Made by a program: the position numbers and the translations under genes
The notes under the pieces: generated by a model
The model's database searches: none
What the model was told of the DNA's origin: nothing
Seen by the model: the letters and a program-made list of their open reading frames with translations, nothing else
Part shown: positions 1-9,997 of the stretch, piece after piece
Position numbering within the stretch: the stretch's first letter is position 1
How the letters are laid out: each line of letters begins with the position of its first letter
Assembly: GCF_037042795.1 (NCBI RefSeq)
Contig: NC_089646.1
Location: 152,213,601-152,277,600 of the forward strand
Length of the DNA: 64,000 nt
Direction of reading: 5' to 3'
From: Molothrus aeneus
Lineage: Eukaryota > Chordata > Aves > Passeriformes > Icteridae

Positions 1-105
1 AATTCCTGTCCCCCTCGGAGCCTGACATCTCGGGAGAGACAGGGACCGCTGATTCCCTGTCCCCCTCAGAGCCTGACGTCTCGGGAGCGACAGGGACCGC
101 ACTGC
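1..105. repeat. Minisatellite, about 50-bp unit, cut by the window edge
   Basis: Two near-identical units of about 50-51 bp lie head to tail, beginning near 2 and 52. Both contain CTGTCCCCCTC, GAGCCTGAC and CTCGGGAG..GACAGGGACCGC. They differ at only a few sites, such as ACATCT versus ACGTCT. The array probably continues to the left outside the window, so copy number is unknown. Confidence 0.8.
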
Positions 106-817
106 AGCTCTGTCCCCAGCTTGTCCCTGTCTTGGCCCACGCAGGCAGAGCTCAGTGGGGCTCATTTGTTTGCATTTGCCTGGTGCCTTGACATGATGAA
201 GTTAAAAGTTTTAATATTCCAGCTCCATGAATTTTTAATGCCTGGCTCCTGCTCCCGTGTCATTATTTGCCTGCGCTTCAGCACTTTCCGAGCGCGTTTG
301 TTTGGATAATGTTCCCTTAAAGGGAAAAGGGAGTGGGGGGGGAGCCTGTACCTCTCTCCCCATAGTGACCATTAAATTCCACACCTGGTGTTCCACAGGT
401 GCTGGCGATGCAAATTCCTCTCAGCCACCCAACTTGGAGCAAAAGGGACGGGAGAAATCCGGCCTGGAGGTTGGAAATGAGATTCCGAAGAGATTTGGGG
501 TGGAGAGAATGTTTCCGCTTTTCCCAGCTTTTCCTCAACATTCCTCACACTATTCCTGCCCTATGGCTGGGAAACAAAGGATGAGAATGACAAGGAGGAG
601 GAAAGGGAGGGAAAAGAGGGGTGTGTAGGATTTTAGGGTGAGTGGAAAATGGGACAGCACTGGAAGAAGATGGCGCAGGCCTAAGTACTGTACCAGGGTC
701 TCTTCATGCACTGACAGAGCTTGAGAAGTGGGAAAAATGGGATAGACAGGATAGATCAGGTGGAGAAATTAATGGATCAATGCTGCATCAGGCAGGAGAG
801 GAATGGGGTGGGTCCAG
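106..817. other. Unique noncoding DNA with a conserved-looking core at 140-320
   Basis: No gene is recognised. Positions 140-320 are AT-rich and low in repeats, with TTTGTTTGCATTTGCC, AAGTTTTAATATTCC and GAATTTTTAATGCC. That is the texture often seen in vertebrate conserved noncoding elements. Short open frames here on both strands show no recognisable domain. Positions 580-630 are purine-rich (AGGAGGAAAGGGAGGG). Conservation is inferred only from composition. Confidence 0.3.
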
Positions 818-1034
818 GAATCATAAAATTTGTGTTGAAAAGGCCCTTCAAGATCATGGAATTCCAACCCTCTGCCCCCATGGGCAGGAACATCCACTAT
901 CCCAGGTTGCTCCAAGCCCTATCCAACCTGGCCTTGGACACTTGCAGGGATGGGGCAGCCACAGCTTCTCTGGGAAACCTGTGCCAGGGCCTCACGAGGA
1001 AGAATTTTTTCCCAATATCCTATCTAAACTTTAA
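818..1034 (-). mobile_element. CR1 3' end, truncated, minus strand
   Basis: The plus strand reads as the complement of a CR1 3' end. It starts with GAATCATAAAATTTG, continues through CCACTATCCCAGGTTGCTCC and GGGATGGGGCAGCCACAGC, and ends at CCCAATATCCTATCTAAAC. The copy therefore runs leftward, with its 3' terminus near 818. It covers only the last 215 bp or so of the element and is noncoding. Its 5' end abuts a short plus-strand CR1 tail. Confidence 0.9.
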
Positions 1035-1073
1035 GATGGACTTTAATGTCCCAACCAACTCAAACCATTCCAT
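1035..1073 (+). mobile_element. CR1 terminal tail fragment, plus strand
   Basis: GTCCCAACCAACTCAAACC followed by ATTCCATGG matches the last 40 bp or so of a CR1 3' end in sense orientation. It sits directly against the 5' end of the minus-strand copy to its left. The two tails thus form imperfect inverted repeats of about 38 bp bounding 818-1073. Confidence 0.6.
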
Positions 1074-1206
1074 GGTAAGAATTTTACCTCACTTTTCCCT
1101 TTAACATTCGACCCCCACTCCTTAATCTTCCCACCAGCCAGTGGTGGTCACACAAGCCTCCTACTCATTTATCCTTTCAAAATCCCTGAGGAAACTGTTG
1201 ATAAGG

Positions 1207-1300
1207 GACCACAGAATCATCAAGGTTTGAAAAGAACGATGAGAATCATCAAGTCCAAGGTTCACCTCCACTCCCTAAACTTCCATCTGGCAGCTCTGAG
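1207..1300 (-). mobile_element. Short CR1 3' tail of another subfamily, minus strand
   Basis: ACCACAGAATCATCAAGGTT, then GAAAAGAACGATGAGAATC and ATCAAGTCCAAGG, matches the complement of a CR1 tail of the AGGTCTTTTCCAACCT subfamily. The match fades after about 1280. It is probably an old, short copy. Confidence 0.55.
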
Positions 1301-1883
1301 CAAAGCTGAGGTAAGAATGAATGGATCTGAAAGAGATCTGGACAATGGATTTTTGAGGGAAAAGCAGCTCCCACTTTAATCCCATCTTTAAGTCATCTTC
1401 AATTCATCTTTCCAGCACAGTGGCTGAGAAAAGAGTCAAGTCTAAAGTGCTGAAAACAGACCTGAGGCTCTTCCACATGGATTTTCAGAGCCTCTCTCTG
1501 CGTCTGGAGAGTTCAAAATCCCTGGGATTCATCTCGGAGATGTAAATGGGATCAGTCCCATGGTGTGCTTGGAACAGGAGCAGGGAACTCACTGAGTGAA
1601 TTTCCTCTTCAGTTCCAGGCTTGGAAAAGACCAAATTGCCTTTCCTAATCCTGGGATTTCATCACCAATCAAATTTTAAATGTTTTTAATGGGTTTTAGT
1701 GAGCTGAAGGTGAGATTTTAGAAGGGCTCCAGGTTTTTTGAAAGCAATTCATGGTTGGACAATGAACTGATCCCCACAATTCTTGTGGGAACAAGTGGAA
1801 TCCAAAGTTCATGGGATAATTGCCCCCCTTACCCCCAAAAATGGGGTGTGCACAAGATAAATGATACACTTGAGGACATACCA
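1301..1883. other. Unique noncoding DNA
   Basis: I see no gene, RNA or clear repeat. The sequence is moderately AT-rich with many GGGAT/ATCCC words, as elsewhere in the window. Short open frames have no recognisable homology. Confidence 0.4.
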
Positions 1884-2310
1884 GAGAATCAGAAAATCAG
1901 GGAATTATGGAACGGTTTGGGTGGGAAGGAACCTTAAAGATCATTCAATTCCAACCCCTTTCCACAGGCAGGGATGCCTTCCACTAGACCAAGTTGCTCC
2001 AAGCCCTGCCCAACCTGGCCTTGGACACTTGTGGGGATGGGGAAGCCACAGCTTCTCTGGGAATTCCATTCCAGGGCCTCACCTCCCTCCCAGGGAGGAA
2101 TTTCTTCTCAACATCCCATCTAAACTTGCCCTCTGTCAGTTTATACTTATTCCCCCTTTTCCTGTCACTCCATGCCCTCATCCAAAGTCCTTCCCATGTT
2201 TCTTGTTGGCACCCTCAATCACTGGACAGCCACCAATAGATCACCTCAAAGATTTCCCTTCTCCGGGCTGAACAATCCCAATTTTCTCAGTGTTTCCCTT
2301 TTTCCTCTCT
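1884..2310 (-). mobile_element. CR1 3' half with RT C-terminus, minus strand
   Basis: The 3' terminus is near 1884 (AATCAGGGAATTATGGAACG). The copy includes GACCAAGTTGCTCCAAGCCC and GGGATGGGGAAGCCACAGC, and continues into the region encoding the end of the CR1 ORF2 protein. The minus strand still reads FRWDVEKKFLPG, RPWNGIPREAVASPS and KARLGRAWSNLV, the conserved CR1 C-terminal pattern. The homology ends near GGCTGAACAATCCCAATTT at about 2290. It is 5'-truncated and not functional. Confidence 0.92.
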
Positions 2311-3001
2311 TTTCCAGAGTTCCCAAGCCAACCATTCCTCTATATTTCCACCCAGCTCATCCCAGCAAGGAGCTGGGTGTCCTTTAGGAGAGCTCCAGGC
2401 TTGGAAAACAGCTCAGAAACCCCAGCTGGCTTCATTTCCCTGCGACCTGAGCCTGAGGGAGCTGCTGTCGCTTCTTGGTCCTTTAAAAGCTGGAGACAGC
2501 TCCAAATCGGGATGCCCTTGGCTCTTGTGTGTGTCAGCAGTTTCTTGCCGCCACCAGCCCGGTCCTACACGGGCTCTGGTCACACTGGCGGCAAACTGGG
2601 AATTGCATTTCATCCCTCTCCCTCCTTTATCATAGGGAGATAAGGAAAGCACAGGCTCCATTAGGGAGCATTCTTAAGTTACCCCCGTCTCGGCTCTGGA
2701 TGTGTAATCCAAGGAAAAGCAGGTGCTGGAGAGGAGCATGGCCAGGTGGCTTCTCTTTAAAGCCCAGGGATGAGCTAAGGATAGAGGAGGGAAAATAAGG
2801 AGGGGAGTTTTACCTCCCAGAGGGAATTAGCACCCTCTGAGTGCTGTTAAAGGATCCTCAATCCATGGGCATGTCAGGAACAACCTTAGCTCTGATCCCT
2901 TTCCCAGGGATGGGCATTAGCTTCCACTCCTGTTCTTACCAACTCCTAATCCTGCAGAGAAGCAGGGAGAATACATTAAAGAGAGGTTTGAGCCAAGTGA
3001 T
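2311..3001. other. Unique noncoding DNA
   Basis: No gene is recognised. Positions 2440-2600 are somewhat GC-richer. No splice-framed coding segment or repeat family could be identified. Confidence 0.35.
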
Positions 3002-3043
3002 CCAGGTAAAAGATTTCCTTTAACCAGGTAAAAGATTTCCTTT
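3002..3043. repeat. 22-bp tandem duplication
   Basis: CCAGGTAAAAGATTTCCTTT occurs at 3002-3021 and again, identical, at 3024-3043, separated by AA. It lies immediately before an inverted-repeat cluster built from the same TTTCC/GGAAA words. Confidence 0.9.
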
Positions 3044-3099
3044 CCTGGATTTCCTTTCCTCCAGCAAAGGAAATCCAGGATTTCCTTTGCTGGAGGAAA
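3044..3099. repeat. Nested perfect inverted repeats (cruciform-type palindrome)
   Basis: The arm at 3055-3076 is the exact reverse complement of 3078-3099, 22 bp each, with a single-base spacer at 3077. A second perfect pair overlaps it: CCTGGATTTCCTTT at 3044-3057 against AAAGGAAATCCAGG at 3066-3079. The two hairpins are mutually exclusive. This is typical of template switching or of DNA able to extrude a cruciform. Confidence 0.93.
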
Positions 3100-3100
3100 T

Positions 3101-4088
3101 CTCTTCTCCTTGGATGTTTGGGTTTGCCTTTCTTAATTTTCAGGAATACAAGCACCCATGTCCAACAGAGTGGTCTGGATTCCCAGGATAGTCAGTGGAA
3201 TATGGTCAGGGCCCCTCTGATCCAAGGAGGAACCTTGGGATGAGACTGTCACATCCCAATGCCCACTGAGAACTCAAACCAAGGAGTTTAACTCATGGAT
3301 TAACCCATTAATCCATGTTAGTGGATTGCTGAGCACCCAAAATTAGGGAAGTGTAACCACAACTCAGAAAGAAGGGAAGGTGGTCTCAGATGAGACCCGG
3401 CAAGTTCCTAGAGGCAACTCCCTGCTTTACCAAGAATTTGGAATACAAAGCCTGGCATTTATGGATGACTAGGAGAGTGAAGAATTCTCCCACAGGACAT
3501 TCCCCATATTAGGCATCTTTTCCCAAGTCTGTTTCTTGGCCTGCTTGCATCCATAGAACCTCATTCCAGAGATCCGTCAGGTGTAAAAAGCTGCTGGGAA
3601 TCTTTCATCTGGGAATTTGATTTCTCCACTCTTTTACCTTCACAATTCCCACTTTATTGAAGCTATCAAATCCCCCTATAAATACCCTGGGAATGGTCCA
3701 GTAGCCCTTCTTCAACAGACAGTGAGCAGCCTGAGACATCTCCATGAAGACATTTCCCACAAAGCCACTGTTTCCGCAGCGTTTCCACCCTTCGGATACT
3801 TCGGGAGCTGTCACATCACGTCTGGATCTCGGCTGTCCTGATTCAGCTCTTTCCCTCCTGCCCTTGGAAATCAATCCCTGCAGCCTTCAGTCATTTGTTC
3901 TGAGATGAACTCGCTGCCGTCTGACAAAATCTGTCTGGGAAGGAAAAGGCCAGGAACGAGCACAACTTTCCATGTGCATTAACGTTGGAGCTGCGTTGTC
4001 CCTCCGGGATTTTGGATCTTTTCGCTGTTCATTATTTCCAGGAGGCTGTGGGAGGTGGCTCTGCCTTGAAGTGGGAGCTGAGATTGGC
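3101..4088. other. Unique noncoding DNA
   Basis: No gene, RNA or known repeat is recognised. Positions 3600-4060 have open frames on both strands but no recognisable domain and no repeat signature. Confidence 0.35.
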
Positions 4089-4113
4089 AAAAAAAAAAAA
4101 AAAAAAAAAAAAA
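4089..4113. repeat. Poly-A run, 25 nt
   Basis: Uninterrupted A25 is preceded by GAGATTGGC and followed by GGCAAACAGG. No CR1-like or gene-like sequence precedes it, so there is no support for a retrotransposed transcript. It is a simple mononucleotide repeat. Confidence 0.95.
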
Positions 4114-4234
4114 GGCAAACAGGGGCTTTTCCCAGATTTTCAGTCTGTTCTTACACAAGACACAATAAACGTGCCTGGATTGTACAGGCAGTCCCAGCTG
4201 CACTTTTGAAACCCCTTCCCAAAATGTCCACGGC

Positions 4235-4312
4235 ATAGGTTTGGAATTCCATATCTTAAAGTTTCCTTCCAAACCAAGCCATTCCAAAATTCTACATACT
4301 CTGTGGTGGTAA
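4235..4312 (+). mobile_element. Degenerate CR1 3' tail, plus strand
   Basis: ATCTTAAAGTTTCCTTCCAA, then ACCAAGCCATTCCAAAATTC, resembles the sense CR1 terminus (CTTTAAGGTCCCTTCCAACC, then CAAACCATTCC). Only the last 60 bp or so is recognisable and it is diverged. Confidence 0.5.
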
Positions 4313-4389
4313 TGGCTGGTGCTTGGTCACAATTCCTCATTCCTGGGAAGCATTTGAGAAAGGGCTGATTATCCTGGGTTTTTAGGATG

Positions 4390-5112
4390 ATGTGTTGGCT
4401 ATGATGGGTGCGTGTGGATCTGAATTTGGTTTTATCAGGGAGACCCCATCAAAGACCTTACAGAATTCCAGATAAAGGAATAAATGTGGGCCATTCCCTT
4501 GTTCCTTGTGGTCACTCCACCATAAAAATCTGCTCGATTGGTTAATCAGCTTTTCCCTTTTTCCAGTCACAAGGAATTTTACCTCCCTCCTTTGACTCTT
4601 CCAACATCACGGAGCATATCCTGACAGCAACATCAGCCAGTTCCTTCAGGATTCTGGGATGCATCCCATCAGGTCCCACAGACTTATGAACATCCAGGTT
4701 CCTCAGGGGTTTTGGAACCTGCTGTTCTTCTATGGTGGGAAGGATTTTGCTCTTCTTGTCCCCACATCATTCTCCATCCCCAGGAGAGGTGTGGGAAGAG
4801 AGGTCTCCATAAAAACTAGGGCAAAAAAATTGATTATTTCATCTGTCATCCATTCTTATCAGTCTTCCAGTCTTGTTTTTCAGGGGGAAAGGGATCCTAT
4901 GACCTTTTCCTGGCTTGTAGAAATCCTTCAAATTATTCCCCACTTCCCTTGCCATATTCAGCTCCAGCTGCACCTCAGCATTCCTGACCCTATCCCAACA
5001 AAAACCAGGCAACTTCCCAATATTTCTTCCATCCCCAGGTTGAATCTGAGTCTGTGTCTGATGTTGACCCCGCTCCACTGACTCCACATGCACCAGAAGG
5101 GTGTTAACGCCC
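4390..5112 (-). mobile_element. Fossil CR1 ORF2 (reverse transcriptase) fragment, minus strand
   Basis: This is not a 3' end but an internal CR1 segment. Near 5000-4880 the minus strand reads AEVQLELNMAREVGNNLKDF, then NKTGRL, matching the linker before the CR1 RT domain. The stretch around 4690-4600 corresponds to the conserved GMHP..LKELADV part of RT. Near 4480-4430 it reads LFLYLEFCKVFDGV, the RT motif A region. In CR1 this is normally YLDFCKAFDTV, so the first catalytic Asp is Glu here. The sequence between the DWKK-like segment and motif A is shorter than in intact CR1, which indicates an internal deletion. Stops and frame changes break it. The copy is old and lacks both ends. Confidence 0.85.
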
Positions 5113-5715
5113 AAAAAATCTGGGAATTAAGGGCAAAACTCCTATCTCCGTTAGCAAAGCTGCTTTCCCTGGGAGCCATATCCCCCTCTCCTCCCGGAGA
5201 CGTGGGAAGGGACAATGAATTCATCAATCTGTCATTTAAGATTGTTCGCTTGACAGCTCCAAAATGCATCTTCAAAAAAAGCCCCGAACATTAAGGGCTT
5301 GAATAATTTAAGTTCCTCTTAAATACAAATCCTCGGAGTGGTTTAAACATTGGGAAGGAGTTCAACGTGGACAGCGATTTAAAGGGAAGATGGATGAGCT
5401 CAATTTGGCTGCGCACTGCAGACCTGGAAGGCCGAGGACCTGACATCACTTTGCACTGAGAATCTCCAGGGATGTCCGGATGAAACAGGGATTAAGTGGA
5501 GTGGGATGCAAGGATATTGACAGGGATAAATCCAGACTGGGTAAGCAGAGACTAAGAGGTGTTAGGATTAGTTTTGGTTGCTGCTTCACCTGAAATCTGA
5601 CAAATCTCAGCTTTCTCTGCTGGGAAAAATGACTTTGTGGTTTTCTAAACCCGAGTGGCTTCAGTGGTTCAGAAACATCTCAGGGATAATTTGTTTAAAT
5701 TAGAGAATGATTTAA
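5113..5715. other. Unique noncoding DNA, conserved-looking at 5220-5450
   Basis: No gene is recognised. Positions 5220-5450 are free of CR1. They carry AT-rich motifs (TCTGTCATTTAAGATTG, AATAATTTAAGTTCC, GGTTTAAACATTGGG) and a short inverted repeat around CCCGAACATTAAGGGC. A regulatory role is only a guess from texture. Confidence 0.25.
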
Positions 5716-6080
5716 GTTAGGGAAAAACATTTAGATCATTGAGTACAATTGTCACCCCAGCACTGCCAAGGCCACAACTAAACCATGTCCCCAAGTGCCA
5801 TATCCACAGGGATGTTAAATCTCTTCAGGGATGGGGACGCCACCCCTGCCCCAGGCTGCACTATTCTTTCAGTGAAGGAATTTTTCCTGATATCCAGCTA
5901 AACCTCCCCTGGTGCCACTTGAGGCAGTTTCCCCATCCTGCCCCTTGTTCCCAGGAAGCAGAGCCTGACCCCCATCTGGCTCTTGTCATGAATTTGAGGA
6001 GAGTGAGGAGGTTCCCTCTGAGCCTCCTTTTCTCCAGGATGAGCCCCTTTCCCAGCTCAGCCCAGCCTGGTGCTCCGGAT
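5716..6080 (-). mobile_element. CR1 3' part with RT C-terminal tail, minus strand
   Basis: The plus strand carries CAGCACTGCCAAGGCCACAA, CTAAACCATGTCCCCAAGTG, TCAGGGATGGGGACGCC and CTGATATCCAGCTAAACCTC. These are complements of the CR1 subfamily that ends with the 'gtggccttggcagtgctg' tail. The minus strand retains a short WHQGRFSW-ISGKIP echo of the RFRLDIRK motif. Homology ends near CTCCTTTTCTCCAGGATGAG. It is 5'-truncated and disrupted. Confidence 0.88.
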
Positions 6081-7058
6081 CCCTCAGCTGGGACAAGACA
6101 TTCCATCCAAATTCCAGTTTTCTCTCCATTAACTCTAAGAAAAACAAACTCTTGAATTTGTCCTTTGTCACCAAATCTTTTTATCAACACTCAAAAATGT
6201 GGTTACGCCTGTAATGAAATTCCAAAGGGAAAGAGCAGATTTCTCTATGGCAACAGGAGAAGATTTTCCAGCACACAGGCAGAGGTTTGGGATCATGAAG
6301 TGGTGAAGATGAAGAAATCAAACCTGTGGTTCTCCCACTAAACATGCTTTAAAAAAATAAATAAAAATATGCAAGTCATTTCTGTAGAACAAAAAACACT
6401 TGGAGATGCTCACATTGAAAATCCATGTTGGAATCAACTAAAACACAGGATGCATTTGTATGTGTAGGGAATTTGGGGTTGGGAACAAAGGATTTCAAGA
6501 GATTTCAATCATTTTCAAGGGATTTCGTGCCACTTGAGGCCATGAAACCCTGCAGATCCCAGCATCCCCACCCCACATATCCCAAATGATATCAAGAGAC
6601 CTAAAACACCTTTTTTTTCCCATTCCTACCTGGATTAAGACTGAAAAACTGATCAGTTTGGAGCCAAATTGCAAATTAGGATCTCCATCCCAGCTGACTG
6701 AAAGCCATCAAGGATCCCCCAAAAGCTTTGTGGAGGTGAAGAGCCCCAACACAGAACTGACATCATGAGCTGCCACCTTCCCTGAATTTTATCCCTGGGG
6801 ATTACACCTGATCCTGCCCTGCACGTTCCAGAGTCATCCCCAGCTAACAGGAGGCTGCTCCATCACTGACTGGAAATTAAATTATCAACAAATCCAATTC
6901 CTTTCCCCCCATTCCCAGCAGTTTCATTACTCTCCATAATCAGACACCAACTCCCATTCATCCCGATCTCGCCTCCCATATTTCTCCATCAAAATTGCAG
7001 GTGAAGCCACGTCCCTGGGAATTAATTTTGGTAAGACAATGTTTGGATGAACCATTCC
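6081..7058. other. Unique noncoding DNA
   Basis: No gene or known repeat is recognised. The A/T-rich segment at 6345-6375 (AAAAAAATAAATAAAAATATG) is low complexity. Confidence 0.4.
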
Positions 7059-7199
7059 TTTATTGACTTCTGTTTGCTGGGTCAGTTTGGAAATTTATGC
7101 TCCCATGGGATGCTCACATTGACCTCGGTTTCATCTCAGGTCAATATTCCCTTCCCATGTCAATAAATCTCCAAACTGACTGGAGCAGAAGTCAATAAA
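7059..7199. repeat. Long nested imperfect hairpin, 141 bp
   Basis: The left arm 7059-7098 pairs with the right arm 7163-7199. There is a 14-bp perfect outer stem (TTTATTGACTTCTG / CAGAAGTCAATAAA), then a small internal bulge. A stem of about 17 bp follows with one mismatch (TCAGTTTGGAAATTTAT). The 64-nt loop holds a second stem, ATTGACCT (7118-7125) against AGGTCAAT (7138-7145). No transposase or known family is recognised. It could be a small MITE-like element, a pre-miRNA-like fold, or chance inversion. Confidence 0.85.
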
Positions 7200-9995
7200 A
7201 TCTGCATATTTGGATATTATCTGAAGGTTGGGAATGCACAATTTTGTGTCGGAGAGGTAAGGAAGCACCAGAGACACCCAGAATTATTGGATGAGGGATT
7301 AAAATGGAATTCTTGCTCAATATTCCTCCTTACATCCATCTCTGGAGTCTGAGCTGCCAACAGCAGAGAAAATCGTTGGTGATGTTATTTATTTGGATCT
7401 AAACATGGGAATATTCCAGCATGGAGAGACACCCTGGGAGCAAAGGGGAAATGAGGGACTGTAGGTTCCGGCCCTGAAAAAAATTCCAGGTGGGAAAGGT
7501 CAAAGCAACAGCAAAAAACATGGAGTATAAGGACCAAAAATAATCAGGGAAGTCTCAAAATATCCCATCAAAGGAAAAATTGATGCTGGGATGAAAAGGA
7601 TATGAAGAGGCCGCTTTGGAGGAGCTCATGGGAGGTTTAATCCAAGTCTGGGAAAGCATCAATCTGTCTGCAGGGAAAACTGCTCCGTGAGCAATAACAT
7701 CCTGCTCATGGGTCCATCGGAGATGGGAACTTCTGGCTGTGATTGAGAGATGGAGACAGACAGAGCTCAGACAGACAAAACCAGGAGCTGATGCAGCAAA
7801 TGGATCCCAAACAAAGCAGGAAAACTCTGTCCAGAGGCTCCAGGACCAGGATGCCTTTGTGGAAAGAGTCACTGATTGACAGACAGTTCCACAATTTCTG
7901 TTTTCTTCTGTGGTGTCTTTCCTTCTGCTGGGGTTTTTGGGAACCTGGAATATCCATGTGGCCGTGGGTGTCCCTCTGCTTTCCAACCTCCTCTTCCCCA
8001 TCCCTTTCTGTGCAGCCTTTGCTCCATGGAGAACCCCAGATTATTCTGCCCTGCTTTGTGTCTTCACAAATCTTTCAGGAATTTAATTATTTACAGCCCA
8101 CTTTTCCTGTCAGACCTGATGAAATTCAGAGCTGACAGGTCCTGGGAATGGCCAACAGGGAAATAAATCCAAACAACCAACTAGTTCCTGTCTGTCTCCT
8201 ACAAACTGTGCTGGGAATGAAACTCCTCCCTCCTTCTGAATATGCCAAGAAGCCTCCTGAGTCTCCACATGAAGATGGATTTTGTCCCAAAAGACCTGGA
8301 CCCAACTTTAAGGATTGTTCTTCTTCCCAACCTCTCCTTTAAGTCAGTGTTTTCTCTGGAAAGGTGTATCTGGAATGGGATTTCCCTCTGGCATTCCCCG
8401 AGCCCTCATGATGGGCAATATTCACCTGCCTGTTAAAAAGTGATCACAACTGGGTTTTCCCAAGAAATTTGCAGGAAAAAGCTCTTATCCAAGGAAATAC
8501 TGGCAGTACACAGATAAAAGAATAGGAATATTTGTCATTAAAGAGAAATTCTGAAGGATTGTGAATCTTATTCCAAGTCATCCCTTCAAATTATCCAGAG
8601 ACATTACACCTGATGTGTTGGCTGATTCTGGTGTCTCATGGAAAATATTCCTGGAATAAGGATGAGGTAGAATGAGGAGAGCATAGATCCATTGGCAGAG
8701 GGATTAGGGGGATTCATGGAGCATGTCAGGATCAGTGTCACAGTGCTGCAAATCCTGGCTTGGGAATTGTGCCATGCTGGGATAGGCTGTGCAAAGCTGA
8801 GGATGGAATTCCCACCAGTCTAGGTAGAGAGGAGGAATCCCACATCCGCTGAAAAGCCAGGAACAGAACTTGGAAAATTCCTGAACAATCCTCTTTGATA
8901 AATTCCCCGTGTCCTGGAGGTGCCCAGATGTTTTATCCAGACCTCACAAATCTTCAAGCAATGGAATTCCCTTGGAGCCACACATTTTTCCCTCCAACCA
9001 GGAGATCCAGGCTCTGTTTCCCAGGGGCTCTCTCAGCTTGTTCCTGATCCAATCCCTGTCTCCCTCATCCCTGGTGCTGCTCAGCTTTCATCCCAAGGAC
9101 TTTTTAGGGATGCAGCCATCCCTGGATAAGGAATAAAAGCGGATTTCAAGCAAGTCCTCTTCCAATTCTCTGTCTGAGAAAGCCCAGCTGTTTCCTCTTG
9201 TCTCTTCCTTCACAGCTCCAGAGCAGGATTTCGGATCCATCCACCAATCTTCCCTGCTCCAGGGCTTTCCTGACAGATCCAATGATCCACCAGCCCCAGT
9301 TAATGGAATTGTAATTGCCAATTAAAATCTGTCCTGTTAATTGCAGCAGCTTGAAGGTTTGAGTGGGGGTAGGTGAGAGCTCCTGACGTCTCTCCTGATG
9401 GAATGGAAGAGCTCCTCCTCCCAAGGAGGTGAATTTGGGAATTCCAGGTGTCTTGTGATATTTGCTGCTGTTGAAATCCAGAATTCCTCTCCAGATTGTA
9501 CAAGGAACGGAACCAACTGAAAACAGGAGAGGAGGATGGAAAGGGGAGAACTTGGGGAAAACAAACAGGAGGAGCCATCCAATATTCCATCAGTCCAGAA
9601 GGGGATCTTGATGGATACTTGGGAAAAGCCCTGCAGATTTACTAATGCAAATAACGGATTGCCCAGCAAGGTTTGATAATTTATTTGTCCAGACTTGTCC
9701 TGTCAATCCAAGGGACTTTTCAGCTTCAGGGAAAACACCTGAACAAAGAGAAGAAAATGGAATTTGTTTCCTTGGAGAGTGGAAGCCATCCTTTTTTTTT
9801 TGTTTCGGGAACAAAGTGGTTTTGAACTCTGCAGAATTCCAGACAATCCCCACACTTCCCTTGGAATCCCAATTTCCTGTTTGTATTTTTCCCTGTGCCA
9901 AGAAGGTGTTTGGCAGCCCAGTTCCACGTGGAATTTCCCCTCTCCCACCATTCCCTGGGTAAAACCAAACCCTTTCTTCAAATCCAAAATATTCC
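7200..9995. other. Unique noncoding DNA, 2.8 kb
   Basis: No gene, RNA or clear repeat is recognised. Overlapping open frames of 60-148 codons occur on both strands (for example 7555-8001 and 9590-9997). They share no recognisable domain, and the frames on opposite strands mirror each other, as expected for noncoding DNA of this composition. A short T9 run occurs near 9792-9800. Confidence 0.4.
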
Positions 9996-9997
9996 AT

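Noticed and set aside
4089..4113. Poly-A run as the tail of a processed pseudogene
   Set aside because: No gene-like or retroelement-like sequence upstream and no target-site duplication visible.
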